A program made the translations under genes and the position numbers. Positions 17,371 to 26,743 of a DNA stretch of 64,000 nt are shown here, one piece after another. The notes under the pieces were generated by a model. It saw only the letters and a program-made list of their open reading frames with translations, was not told the DNA's origin and ran no database searches. Where the stretch lies: positions 3,497 through 67,496 of the forward strand of contig DWZP01000009.1 of assembly GCA_019117495.1 (NCBI GenBank), read 5' to 3'. Source of the stretch: Fusicatenibacter_A intestinipullorum. GTDB lineage: Bacteria > Bacillota > Negativicutes > Acidaminococcales > Acidaminococcaceae. Within the stretch, counting starts at the first letter, position 1. Every line of letters begins with the position of its first letter.

Positions 17371-18441
17371 ATGGAACGCAGGAAAACAAGGCAAATTCAG
17401 TTGGGCAATGTAAAAATAGGCGGCGGTGCGCCTGTTGCAGTGCAGTCGATGACTAATACTCATACTGACGATGCTGCGGCGACGCTGGCACAAATTAACC
17501 GCCTTGCCGAAGCGGGCTGTGATATTGTGCGCTGTGCCGTACCCGATATGGCAGCTGCAGAAGGCTTGAAGGAAATTGTAAAAAAAAGCCCGATACCGGT
17601 AATTGCCGATATTCATTTTGATTATAAACTGGCTTTGGCGGCTGTTGATGCAGGAGTAAGCGGTTTGCGCCTGAACCCCGGCAATATCGGCGGTGAAGAT
17701 AAGGTGCGTGCCGTTGTGGAAGCGGTGAAGCCGTTAAACATCCCTATCCGTATAGGCGTCAACGCCGGTTCACTGCCTAAAGACTTACTGGAAAAATATG
17801 GGCATCCTACGCCGGAAGCACTGGTAGAGGCAGCCTGGCGCCATATCCGTATTTTGGAAAGTATGGATTACCGCAACATTAAAATTTCGCTTAAAGCGCA
17901 TGATGTGCCGCTGACCATAGCTGCTTACCGCCTGCTTGCTTCGCAGTGCGATTATCCGCTGCATGTAGGCATTACCGAAGCCGGTACAATTAATTCCGGC
18001 ATTATAAAATCGGCAGTAGGCATTGGCACGCTGCTTGCGGAAGGCATTGGCGATACCATAAGGGTATCACTTACCGGCGACCCGGTGCAGGAAGTTAAAA
18101 CCGGCTTTGCCATTTTAAAGTCGCTGGGGCTGCGTGAATACGGGCCGACGCTTATTTCGTGCCCAACCTGCGGCAGAACGAGAATTAACCTTGAAAAGCT
18201 GGCTCTTACTGTGGAGAAAAAGCTGGACGGCATTACCGAACCTATAACAGTTGCCGTTATGGGCTGCGTTGTAAACGGCCCCGGCGAAGCGCGTGAAGCA
18301 GATGTCGGCATTGCAGGCGGCATAGGCGAAGGGCTGCTGTTCCGCAAAGGGGAAATTCTCCGCAAGGTTAAAGAAGAAGAAATAGTTGATGAATTATTTA
18401 AAGAAATAGATAAAATTTTGATGGAAAGGAAGAATAAATAA
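17371..18441 (+). CDS. ispG: 4-hydroxy-3-methylbut-2-enyl diphosphate synthase (IspG)
   Basis: IspG is a [4Fe-4S] enzyme that converts MEcPP to HMBPP in the MEP pathway. The protein has 356 residues with cluster-binding Cys in ISCPTCGRTRINLEKL and VMGCVVNGPGEAREADVG, and the N-terminal PVAVQSMTNTHTDD motif. The ATG follows GAGGTGG. Its stop overlaps the proS start by one base (TAATG). It needs a reductant such as ferredoxin or flavodoxin; a ferredoxin gene lies 4 kb upstream. Confidence 0.97.
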   Translation: MERRKTRQIQLGNVKIGGGAPVAVQSMTNTHTDDAAATLAQINRLAEAGCDIVRCAVPDMAAAEGLKEIVKKSPIPVIADIHFDYKLALAAVDAGVSGLRLNPGNIGGEDKVRAVVEAVKPLNIPIRIGVNAGSLPKDLLEKYGHPTPEALVEAAWRHIRILESMDYRNIKISLKAHDVPLTIAAYRLLASQCDYPLHVGITEAGTINSGIIKSAVGIGTLLAEGIGDTIRVSLTGDPVQEVKTGFAILKSLGLREYGPTLISCPTCGRTRINLEKLALTVEKKLDGITEPITVAVMGCVVNGPGEAREADVGIAGGIGEGLLFRKGEILRKVKEEEIVDELFKEIDKILMERKNK

Positions 18442-20165
18442 TGAGAGTATCGCAAATGTACGCTCCTACTTTAAGGGAAGTTCCTGCTGAAGCGGAGGTT
18501 GTCAGCCATCAGCTGATGCTGCGCGCAGGTTTTATCCGTAAAGCTGCCGGAGGTGTTTACAGCTATCTGCCGCTGGCATGGCGCGTATTGAAAAAAATAG
18601 AAAATATTGTCCGCGAGGAAATGGACGACGCAGGCGCACAGGAACTTTTGATGCCTATTGTTCAGCCTGCGGAAATCTGGCAGGAGAGCGGCCGCTGGGA
18701 TGTATACGGCCAGGAAATGTTCAAACTGATGGACAGGCACGAAAGACCGTTCTGCCTTGGCCCGACGCACGAAGAAATGGTAACAACGCTTATCCGCCAG
18801 GATGTGCGCTCTTACCGTCAGCTTCCGCTGAATGTTTACCAGATTCAAAATAAATACCGCGATGAAAAAAGACCGCGTTTTGGCCTTTTGCGCGGACGCG
18901 AATTTATCATGAAGGACGCTTATTCTTTCGATAAGGATGAAGCAGGCCTTGAGGTTTCCTATAAAAAAATGTACGATGCGTACAACAATGTGTTTACGCG
19001 CTGCGGTTTAAACTTCCGCCCGGTTGAAGCTGATTCCGGCGCTATTGGCGGCAGCGGTTCGCATGAATTTACCGTAATTGCGGGCAGCGGCGAAAACGAA
19101 ATTGTTTTCTGCAGCAAATGCGATTATGCAGCCAATGTTGAAAAAGCCGAACTGAAACCGATTGAAGCAGCTGATGAAGAAGTTAAGGAAAAAGAAAAGG
19201 TTGTAACTCCGGACTGCAAAACCATTGCCGATGTGTGCGCATATCTGAAACTGCCGGTAGACCATTCCGTTAAAGCAGTAGCTTATAACAGCAACAAGGG
19301 TTTAATTCTTTGCTTTGTACGCGGCGACCACGAAGTTAACGAAATTAAAATTGTTAATACCTGCGGCGTACTGGAAGACAGCCTGGAAATGGCTTCCGAA
19401 GAACAGCTTGCGGCAGCAGGAACCATCGGCGGTTACATGGGCCCTGTTGGCATTGATTTGAAAAAAGCTACCGTTGTAGTTGACAGCACTGTTATGAATA
19501 TGCACAATATTTGCTGCGGTGCGAACGAAGAAGGCTACCACTTTGTAAATGTTGAGCCTAAACGCGATTTTAATGTTACTTATGTTGCCGATATCCGCAT
19601 GATTCAGGAAGGCGACCCGTGTCCGCACTGCGGCGCTCCTGTTGTTAAGGCGCGCGGCATTGAAGTTGGCCAGGTATTTAAGCTTTATACCAAATACAGC
19701 GATGCACTGCATGCAACCTTCCTTGATGAAGAAGGCAAGGAACGCCCAATGGTAATGGGCTGCTACGGTATCGGCGTAAGCCGCACCATGGCTGCAGCTA
19801 TCGAGCAGAACCATGACGAAAACGGCATTATCTGGCCTGTTGCCATTGCTCCGTATGAAGTTTTGGTTGTGCCTATGAATGCTAAAGATAAGGAATCGTG
19901 GGATAAGGCAGAAGAAATTTATCAGCAGCTTAAACACGCAGGCGTGGAAGTTGTTATCGATGACCGCAATGAACGCCCGGGCGTAAAATTTAAAGATGCC
20001 GATTTAATCGGCTATCCGCTGAGAGTTGTTGTTGGCCCGAAAACTTTAAGCAGCGGCCAGCTGGAAGTTAAAATCCGCAAAAACGGTGAAATTAAATACC
20101 TCCCGCTTGAAGGCGACTATGTTGAAGAAATTAAAAATATTCTGGCAGAATTGATGTCTAAATAA
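18441..20165 (+). CDS. proS: Prolyl-tRNA synthetase (bacterial type)
   Basis: Class II aminoacyl-tRNA synthetase of 574 residues charging tRNA-Pro, whose gene for the UGG isoacceptor lies at 48.57 kb. It shows motif 2 (YRDEKRPRFGLLRGREFIMKD region), an editing INS insertion around residues 230-400, motif 3 (MGCYGIGVSRTMAA) and the C-terminal anticodon-binding domain. Length and the editing insertion match the bacterial (ProS type 1) form. It is the last gene of the uppS cluster. Confidence 0.97.
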   Translation: MRVSQMYAPTLREVPAEAEVVSHQLMLRAGFIRKAAGGVYSYLPLAWRVLKKIENIVREEMDDAGAQELLMPIVQPAEIWQESGRWDVYGQEMFKLMDRHERPFCLGPTHEEMVTTLIRQDVRSYRQLPLNVYQIQNKYRDEKRPRFGLLRGREFIMKDAYSFDKDEAGLEVSYKKMYDAYNNVFTRCGLNFRPVEADSGAIGGSGSHEFTVIAGSGENEIVFCSKCDYAANVEKAELKPIEAADEEVKEKEKVVTPDCKTIADVCAYLKLPVDHSVKAVAYNSNKGLILCFVRGDHEVNEIKIVNTCGVLEDSLEMASEEQLAAAGTIGGYMGPVGIDLKKATVVVDSTVMNMHNICCGANEEGYHFVNVEPKRDFNVTYVADIRMIQEGDPCPHCGAPVVKARGIEVGQVFKLYTKYSDALHATFLDEEGKERPMVMGCYGIGVSRTMAAAIEQNHDENGIIWPVAIAPYEVLVVPMNAKDKESWDKAEEIYQQLKHAGVEVVIDDRNERPGVKFKDADLIGYPLRVVVGPKTLSSGQLEVKIRKNGEIKYLPLEGDYVEEIKNILAELMSK

Positions 20166-20186
20166 TAAAATTTTGGAGGTGTCTCT

Positions 20187-20894
20187 ATGGATCAGTTTTT
20201 GCTGAGTCCCCATAACTGGGATATGATCCTGCGGCTGCTTTTAGCAACCGTATTAGGAGGCGCTGTAGGTATAGAACGCGGCAGCGGCGACCGCCCTGCC
20301 GGGTTCAGAACCCATATACTTGTCTGTACCGGTTCGGCACTTATAATGTTGGTTTCCATGTATGGCTTTGACGACACTTATGTGAGCGGCATAAGCAATG
20401 CCAATAACAGGGACTCTGCACGTATTGCGGCGCAGGTAGTAAGCGGCATCGGCTTTTTGGGCGCCGGCACAATTATGCATGAAGGCGTTACCGTGCGCGG
20501 GCTTACCACGGCGGCAAGCCTGTGGATGGTTTCGGCAATAGGGCTGGCGGCAGGCGCCGGAATGTATGTAATAAGCATTGTTTCAACGGCTATTATGCTT
20601 ATTACGTTGGTTTCGTTCCGCAGCTGGGAAAAGCGTTTTGCCGGTTCCAACCGCAATTCGCGCCGTTATATACGCATTGTTGCCAACAACGAGCCGGGCA
20701 TTATAACAAATATTACTTCGTATTTGTCCGAAAACGATATAAAAGTAAAAACAATGAACGTAAAAAATAATTCTCAAAAAAATGAGGTAATTCTGGAGCT
20801 TTATTTAAAAATTGGCAGGGAAACCGATAAAGAGGGTTTTGCCCGCGGATTGCAGAGAATTTCCGGAATTATTACTGTAGAAAATTTAAGTTAA
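20187..20894 (+). CDS. MgtC/SapB family membrane protein
   Basis: This 235-residue protein has about four or five N-terminal membrane segments and a soluble C-terminal ACT-like domain (residues about 155-235, YIRIVANNEPGIITNI). The family signature is seen in GGAVGIERGSGDRPAGFRTH and FLGAGTIMHEGVTVRGLTTA. MgtC-like proteins are linked to magnesium limitation and envelope ATPase regulation; a role in this organism is not shown. GGAGG precedes the ATG. It lies between proS and polC and is probably co-transcribed. Confidence 0.88.
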   Translation: MDQFLLSPHNWDMILRLLLATVLGGAVGIERGSGDRPAGFRTHILVCTGSALIMLVSMYGFDDTYVSGISNANNRDSARIAAQVVSGIGFLGAGTIMHEGVTVRGLTTAASLWMVSAIGLAAGAGMYVISIVSTAIMLITLVSFRSWEKRFAGSNRNSRRYIRIVANNEPGIITNITSYLSENDIKVKTMNVKNNSQKNEVILELYLKIGRETDKEGFARGLQRISGIITVENLS

Positions 20895-20918
20895 GTTGTT
20901 TTATGAAAGGTAAAGGTA

Positions 20919-23900
20919 ATGAAGGCTAAATATTGCATTGTTCCCGATACAGCTAAGTTTTTTGAATTTTTAGCCGGATTGTCCTTTTCGGAGTCAGACC
21001 TTTTGCATACCAGGCTGATACGTCCGCAAAAGATTTTTGTTGATGTTGAACAGTCCGAATGGGTAATTGAGTATAAGGCCGCTGCTCCGGTAGAAGAAAG
21101 ACTTGCTTTAGCAGTGGCAGATAAACTGGCCGCTGCTTTTTCTTTGCATAAGGTAGAGCTTTCCTGCTGCAATGCGGAGGTTAATATTAAAACCGAAACG
21201 GAAGAAATTCCGCTGCCGCCGGAGCCACCTGAAGAAACGGAGTTTGTTGTTACAAATTGCAGCGGGCAGCCTATACCGGAGGAAATTCCCTTGCCGGAAG
21301 AACCGCCGCAAAACGATTTGGAAAGTTACCACTATGAAGAAAACGGCAGCTGCGGCAGTGAAGCAGATGCCGATTTTGCACGCGCGTATGAATTGCTGTA
21401 CGGAAACGGCGGCAAAGGAAAAAACGGCAATGGCGTTATCTGGGGCAAGAATTTCAGGGGTGAACCTCGTCCGCTTGACGATATAACAGAAGAAGAAAAT
21501 AATGTTGTGGTGGAAGGCCAGTTTGTAAAATGTTTTGACAAAGACGGCGTGCTTACTTCTTTTAACGAGCGTGAACTGCGCACCAAACGCGTTAAGCTCA
21601 GCTTTAATTTGAGCGACGATACAAACGGCATTTTCATCAATATGTATTTTCAAACGCTGGAAGAATGCCATAAGTTTAAAAGTTTAATCAAGCCGGGCGT
21701 GTATCTGCGCATTATGGGCGACGCAAGGCGTGACCGTTATGCTTTTGACGAAATGACTATTGAGCCTAAAGGCATTATGCTGATTGAAAAAGAAGAACGT
21801 ATGGATAATGCCGAAGTGAAAAGGGTAGAACTGCATTGCCATACCAAAATGAGCAAAATGGATGCCCTGACGCCGATGGAGGATTTGGTTAAAAAAGCAA
21901 TTAAATGGGGGCATAAAGCTCTTGCCATTACCGACCATGGTGTTGTGCAGGCGTTTCCGTTCTGCTATGATGCTGCCGAAGGCAGCGATTTGAAACTGAT
22001 TTTTGGCATGGAAGGCTATTTAATCAGCGACAGCGGTGTTGAAGGCGTTGATATTGAACCTACTGACAGCATTAAGAAAAAGAAAGGCGCCAAAACACAG
22101 CTTGACCATATTATAATACTGGCCAAGAATGAAACCGGGTTAAGAAATTTATATAAGCTTGTTACTTTAAGCCATTTAAAATATTATAATTCGCGTCCTT
22201 CACGTCCTTCGCTGCCGCGTGCAGTTATTGAAGAATACAGGGACGGGCTTATTTTAGGTTCGGCATGTGAAGCAGGTGAACTTTACCGTGCCGTCAGGGC
22301 AGGAAAAAGCGAAGAAGAACTGCTTAAAATAGCTGCATTTTATGATTATCTGGAAATTCAGCCTTTGGGTAATAATATGTACATGGTGCGCGAAAATAAA
22401 TGTACGGTTGAAGATTTAAAAAATTATAACCGTAAAATTTATGAATTGGGCAAAAAAATCGGCAAAATGACAGTTGCCACCTGTGATGTGCACTTTTTAA
22501 ACCCGGAGGACAGCAAATACCGCACAATTTTGCAGGGCGTACAGAATTATAAAGATGCAGATGAACAGCCGCCGCTGTATTACCGCACAACGGAAGAAAT
22601 GCTGGCGGAGTTTGAATACCTCGGCAAAGATATTGCTTATGAAGTTTGTGTAACCAATCCCAACAAAGTTGCAGATATGGTTGATAAAATAAAACCCGTG
22701 CCGGACCGTGACCAGCTTTATTCGCCGTCCATTCCGGGCGCGGTAGAAGCGCTGCCGAAAATGGTTTACGATAAAGCGCATGAATGGTACGGTGATGAAT
22801 TGCCGGAAATTGTTGCCGAGCGTATTAAAACCGAACTCGATTCGATTATTAACAACGGTTTTGCTATTTTGTACTACATTGCGCATAAGCTGGTGCGCAA
22901 ATCGCTTGATGACGGCTACCTGGTAGGTTCCAGGGGTTCAGTTGGTTCGTCGCTTGTTGCAACGCTGATTGACATTACAGAAGTTAATCCGCTGGCACCG
23001 CATTACCGCTGCCCTGAATGCCGTTACAGCGAGTTCTTTACCAATAACGAATATGCTTCCGGTTTTGACCTGCCGGAGAAAAACTGTCCGCATTGCGGTA
23101 CACCTATGTGGCGCGACGGGCATAACATTCCGTTTGCGGTATTCTTAGGCTTCCACGGTGATAAAGTACCTGATATAGACCTTAACTTCTCCGGCGAATA
23201 TCAGCCGGTGGCACATAAATACACCGAAGAATTGTTCGGACGCGATAATGTTTGCCGCGCCGGTACGATATCGACAGTGGCAAGCAAAACAGCCTTCGGC
23301 TATGTGCGTAAATATTACGAGGAAAAAGGCTTAACCAAACATCCTGCTTATATGGCTGGGCTGGTGGAAGGCATTGCCGGTCTGAAACGTACAACCGGCC
23401 AGCACCCGGGCGGCATTATGGTTGTGCCGCGTAATATGGATATTCACTATATTACGCCGATGAACCATCCGGCTGACGAACGCGACAGCACGACCGTAAC
23501 CACTCACTTCGATTATCATTCCATTAATGACAGGCTGGTTAAACTCGATATACTCGGCCATGATGACCCGACGGTTATTAAGCTGCTGGAAGAATTTACG
23601 CATATTAAGCCGACTAAAATTCCTATCGGCGACGAGGCTACAATGTCTATTTTCCGCAATACGGAAGCGCTCGGCGTAACGCCGGAACAGATTAACAGTT
23701 CTGTTGGTACCTATGGTATACCGGAGTTTGGCACGCGTTTTGTACGCCAGATGGTAGAGGATGTACAACCGAAAAACTTTGGGCAGATAGTCAGGGTTTC
23801 CGGTTATTCGCACGGTACTGACGTATGGCTGAACAACGCGCAGGACTTGATTAAAGAGGGCAAACCGCCTGAAGATACAATCGCAACGCGCGACGACGTT

Positions 23901-24602
23901 ATGACAAACCTTATTGCCATGGGCGTAGAACCGAGCCTTGCATTTAAAACGATGGAATATGTGCGTAAGGGCAAGGCCGCCAAAAACGGTTTGGAGCCAA
24001 AAATGCTGGACGCAATGAAGGCGGCCAAAGTTCCGGAATGGTTTATTAATTCCTGCCAGACTGTTAAGTATTTGTTCCCTAAAGCACATGCCATAGCCTA
24101 TGTTTTAATGGCTTACCGCATTGCTTACTGCAAAGTGCATTACCCAAAAGCGTTTTATGCAGCTTATTTCAGCGTGCGTGCGCCGGAATTTGACGCGGCC
24201 TATATCGCCAAGGGCAAAGAATATATGAAGAAATTTATTAAAGATGTATATGCACAGGGCGGCAAGGCAAACAACAGGGATAAAGATACCGTAACCTATT
24301 TGGAGCTTGCGGTGGAAATGATGGAACGTGGCTTGGAATTTGAACCGATAGATTTGTATAAATCGCATCCGACACGCTTTTTGCCGACGGAGAAAGGCGT
24401 GCGTATACCGTTGGCAGCACTCAGCGGTATTGGCACAAGCGCAGCACTCAGCATTGACGAAGCGCGCAGCAGCGGCGTGCCTTTTATTTCGCAGGAAGAT
24501 TTGCGTGTACGTTCCAAAGTATCAAAATCGGTAATAGAAAAATTGGCTGAATACGGCACATTAAAAGACCTGCCGGAAAACGACCAGATAGATTTGTTTT
24601 AA
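20919..24602 (+). CDS. polC: DNA polymerase III PolC-type lacking the exonuclease insertion
   Basis: Gram-positive-type replicative polymerase of 1227 residues, shorter than the usual roughly 1430. In order: an N-terminal domain; a proline/glutamate-rich linker (residues about 85-135, repeats of EIPLPPEPPEE); an OB fold; a PHP domain (VELHCHTKMSKMDAL); the CxxC zinc segment (CPECRYSEFF and CPHCG); and the catalytic PDIDLNFSGEYQ. In Bacillus-type PolC a DEDD 3'-5' exonuclease interrupts the PHP domain after the GVEA-like segment. Here GMEGYLISDSG runs straight on into the rest of the PHP domain, with no DxE motif. Proofreading must then come from another protein or domain. Confidence 0.95.
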   Translation: MKAKYCIVPDTAKFFEFLAGLSFSESDLLHTRLIRPQKIFVDVEQSEWVIEYKAAAPVEERLALAVADKLAAAFSLHKVELSCCNAEVNIKTETEEIPLPPEPPEETEFVVTNCSGQPIPEEIPLPEEPPQNDLESYHYEENGSCGSEADADFARAYELLYGNGGKGKNGNGVIWGKNFRGEPRPLDDITEEENNVVVEGQFVKCFDKDGVLTSFNERELRTKRVKLSFNLSDDTNGIFINMYFQTLEECHKFKSLIKPGVYLRIMGDARRDRYAFDEMTIEPKGIMLIEKEERMDNAEVKRVELHCHTKMSKMDALTPMEDLVKKAIKWGHKALAITDHGVVQAFPFCYDAAEGSDLKLIFGMEGYLISDSGVEGVDIEPTDSIKKKKGAKTQLDHIIILAKNETGLRNLYKLVTLSHLKYYNSRPSRPSLPRAVIEEYRDGLILGSACEAGELYRAVRAGKSEEELLKIAAFYDYLEIQPLGNNMYMVRENKCTVEDLKNYNRKIYELGKKIGKMTVATCDVHFLNPEDSKYRTILQGVQNYKDADEQPPLYYRTTEEMLAEFEYLGKDIAYEVCVTNPNKVADMVDKIKPVPDRDQLYSPSIPGAVEALPKMVYDKAHEWYGDELPEIVAERIKTELDSIINNGFAILYYIAHKLVRKSLDDGYLVGSRGSVGSSLVATLIDITEVNPLAPHYRCPECRYSEFFTNNEYASGFDLPEKNCPHCGTPMWRDGHNIPFAVFLGFHGDKVPDIDLNFSGEYQPVAHKYTEELFGRDNVCRAGTISTVASKTAFGYVRKYYEEKGLTKHPAYMAGLVEGIAGLKRTTGQHPGGIMVVPRNMDIHYITPMNHPADERDSTTVTTHFDYHSINDRLVKLDILGHDDPTVIKLLEEFTHIKPTKIPIGDEATMSIFRNTEALGVTPEQINSSVGTYGIPEFGTRFVRQMVEDVQPKNFGQIVRVSGYSHGTDVWLNNAQDLIKEGKPPEDTIATRDDVMTNLIAMGVEPSLAFKTMEYVRKGKAAKNGLEPKMLDAMKAAKVPEWFINSCQTVKYLFPKAHAIAYVLMAYRIAYCKVHYPKAFYAAYFSVRAPEFDAAYIAKGKEYMKKFIKDVYAQGGKANNRDKDTVTYLELAVEMMERGLEFEPIDLYKSHPTRFLPTEKGVRIPLAALSGIGTSAALSIDEARSSGVPFISQEDLRVRSKVSKSVIEKLAEYGTLKDLPENDQIDLF

Positions 24603-24611
24603 AAATATTGT

Positions 24612-24646
24612 GAGCGCCTGAAAATATAAAACAGGCGCTCTTTTGC
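24612..24646 (+). terminator. Terminator of polC
   Basis: GAGCGCCTG and CAGGCGCTC form a perfect 9-bp stem with an 11-base loop, followed by TTTTG. Confidence 0.92.
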
Positions 24647-24739
24647 ATATTATTGAGTTTAAATTGAGTTTATTTTTTATAATATTTTCACAATCTGATA
24701 TTACTGTTAATTGTAAAATAGAGATAAGAGGTGATAACT

Positions 24740-25519
24740 ATGCTGAAAAAAGCAGTTATATTTACAGCGCTGTTATGCTTTGGCATCGGTAATTTTTGTT
24801 TTGCAGACAGCAGCCGCATGCTTGATAAAAATACTGAACTTCATCCGCAGGGGTGGAGTGTAGGTGAAACTATTAAGTTTAAAAAGAAAACAGCTGTGCG
24901 TTTAAATGACATTGGCGAAGTAATCAGCGGAACGCTTGCTGATGATACTTACCTTCGCCCGCAGGGGTGGCAGCGCATAATTAACGATAATTATTTTGTT
25001 TCTGCTTATACCGGCGGGGCGTGGTTTCCGCGGCATCACCGGTACTGGCCGGGCAGCGTTTACAATATTGCTTTGCCAAGCTACGGGCATTTGCGTTATA
25101 AGGATGACACCGCCGTTACTTTTAGTAAACAGGGTACGGTTTTAAGCGGAACAATAGCTTCGCGGGCAACTGTCAGCCTTGGCGAAGGGCAGTATGGGTT
25201 TGTAACTTTTGCGGATAGTTCAATTTTGGAATTTTACGATAATGGCGCAGTGAAGATGGGGATACTGAATGAGGATACCCAGCTCAGGCCGGCTTTTTGG
25301 CAGCAAAACATGGCGGATAACAGCAACGCCGGTTTTGTGGAGTTTAAAAAAGATACCTGCGTTTATTTTGATGAAAACGGGCTTGTAACTGCCGGAACGA
25401 TAAAAGAAGCCGCACCGTGGAAAACGGGCGGCACAGTTACAACGCTTACAGAAAAAACTGAATATAAATTTACGGAAAACGGCGCTGAGAAAACGCCTGA
25501 AACTAATCCTTCAGAGTAA
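24740..25519 (+). CDS. Secreted repeat protein of unknown function
   Basis: This 259-residue protein has a clear signal peptide (MLKKAVIFTALLCFGIGNFCFA, cleavage before DSS). I do not recognise the family. The mature part consists of about four degenerate repeats of roughly 45 residues. Each has a Lys-rich segment ending in F/V-xFxxxG, then xVxxGTL and a DTxLRPxGW-like motif (DTYLRPQGW, DTQLRPAFW, TELHPQGW). The pattern resembles beta-hairpin repeats of the MORN or toxin-repeat sort. The ATG at 24740 fits AGAGGTG upstream. It converges with the next gene, overlapping by 17 bases. Confidence 0.75.
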   Translation: MLKKAVIFTALLCFGIGNFCFADSSRMLDKNTELHPQGWSVGETIKFKKKTAVRLNDIGEVISGTLADDTYLRPQGWQRIINDNYFVSAYTGGAWFPRHHRYWPGSVYNIALPSYGHLRYKDDTAVTFSKQGTVLSGTIASRATVSLGEGQYGFVTFADSSILEFYDNGAVKMGILNEDTQLRPAFWQQNMADNSNAGFVEFKKDTCVYFDENGLVTAGTIKEAAPWKTGGTVTTLTEKTEYKFTENGAEKTPETNPSE

Positions 25520-26018
25520 ACTTCCATGCGCAGTGGCAGGTATTGTCGGTAATATCGGGGTAACAGCTTAAACATTCGCAGGTAAAGCGGCTGTCGATAG
25601 TTTTGGCAAAACCGCTGTATTCAATAATGCCAACTGCTTTGCAGGGGTGCAGAGGCATATTTTTGCTGCTGCGTGCGTGCTGTACGCGGCATTCCGTAGT
25701 TCGGTATATTAATGTATTGCCTTCGGTAATAATTTCGTCCCGGTTAATATTGGCATAAAGCCGCAATTTTAAGGCCTGCTTAAGCCCTTCTATGCCGGGA
25801 TGTTCCGGCAGGTTTAAAAAAGTTTTTATGCGTTTGGCTTCAATTACAGTAAATTTTTCCCAAATGGCGCAATCATGTTCCATGGCTTCATCCATGCCGT
25901 ACTTGCGCTCTACGGATTGAAACCATACGCCGTCCATGGCAAGCCAGTTTTTGCAGTAGCCTTCAATCAGTTCTATTAATTGTTCTTTGCTGTAATTTTT
26001 TAAAGTTTTGTTAATCAT
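25503..26018 (-). CDS. DUF6125-like cysteine-rich protein
   Basis: A 171-residue soluble protein that I place in the DUF6125 group from overall pattern. A helical N-terminal half (with MDGVWFQSVERKYG) is followed by a C-terminal half rich in conserved Cys/His: TECRVQHAR, HPCKAVGIIEYSGFA and CECLSCYPD. The end CHCAWKF is typical. The cysteine pattern suggests a metal site. GGGGTGA precedes the ATG on the minus strand. It shares a strand with the small gene upstream (26060-26281). Function unknown. Confidence 0.75.
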   Translation of the reverse strand: MINKTLKNYSKEQLIELIEGYCKNWLAMDGVWFQSVERKYGMDEAMEHDCAIWEKFTVIEAKRIKTFLNLPEHPGIEGLKQALKLRLYANINRDEIITEGNTLIYRTTECRVQHARSSKNMPLHPCKAVGIIEYSGFAKTIDSRFTCECLSCYPDITDNTCHCAWKFTLKD

Positions 26019-26059
26019 AAATTCACCCCGCTTTTACGTTTATTATAGCGGTAAAGGTA

Positions 26060-26281
26060 TTAATCCCACCTGTTTAAAATATCTTTAATAATTTCTTTTT
26101 CGCTTTTGCGGCGTTTCTTTTCAAAATTGCGGTAATTATTGTCACGGTGGTCGGTGGAGTAATCGGCGTAATCGAAATCGTCATAATCGCGCTCGTAGCT
26201 GCGGTTGTAATCGCCGTGCCCGTCATCAAACATTAACGGATTTATGTTTACGCTGTATTGGTAAAAATTATAATTTAACAT
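26060..26281 (-). CDS. Small Asp/Tyr/Arg-rich hypothetical protein
   Basis: A 73-residue low-complexity protein rich in Asp, Tyr, Asn and Arg (for example SYERDYDDFDYADYSTDHRD) with a basic C-terminal helix. No family recognised. The Shine-Dalgarno GAGGAGG lies 6 bases upstream of the ATG, which argues it is translated. It precedes the DUF6125-like gene by 41 bases and is probably co-transcribed. Confidence 0.55.
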   Translation of the reverse strand: MLNYNFYQYSVNINPLMFDDGHGDYNRSYERDYDDFDYADYSTDHRDNNYRNFEKKRRKSEKEIIKDILNRWD

Positions 26282-26498
26282 GACTGCCTCCTCAAAACTG
26301 TTCTGCTTTTAGTATAGCGTTATTTTAGTGGTTTGTAAAATTTATTAACGGTTGACTGGTAATATAAGCAGTGCAAAATATAATGCCTGAAACTCTTGTT
26401 ATCAGTAAAAGCAGCCCGCTTTTTATTTTAAACACCGCTGATTTATATACTATTAACGAAAAATTTCATATTATACAAATATTGCGCATGTTTAATTT

Positions 26499-26527
26499 AA
26501 AATCCGGCTTAAAATGCCGGATTTTTT
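26499..26527 (+). terminator. Orphan terminator-like hairpin in the 26.28-26.74 kb intergenic region
   Basis: AAAATCCGGC pairs with GCCGGATTTT and is followed by more T. The 460-base stretch 26282-26743 otherwise holds no convincing gene; a 62-codon frame at 26371-26559 has no good ribosome-binding site and runs through this hairpin. Confidence 0.6.
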
Positions 26528-26704
26528 GTGCGTCAGGCTTGCAATATTTTAATTTATAGGATATGATAAAGCGTATGCTGTTTTTTGTATAGAATTTTAC
26601 ATATTTTTACTGCTTGGCCGTATTTGCAGGCAGAAATAAAAATATATTTTGTCTGATTTTTAGTGACTGATGAGTCGGGAACTATGGCGGTACTTGGCCG
26701 GGCA

Positions 26705-26713
26705 TGGTATAAT
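26705..26713 (+). promoter_or_regulatory. Extended -10 promoter
   Basis: TGGTATAAT, 30 bases before the ATG at 26744; no clear -35. Confidence 0.5.
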
Positions 26714-26743
26714 AAGTTTATAATTCTTTTAAGGAGTATGACA

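Noticed and set aside
26371..26559. 62-codon plus-strand frame
   Set aside because: It has no good ribosome-binding site and passes through a terminator-like hairpin at 26499-26527.
26667..26682. CTGATGAG...GAAC resembling a hammerhead ribozyme core
   Set aside because: The second core element is GAAC instead of GAAA and the flanks do not form the required three stems.
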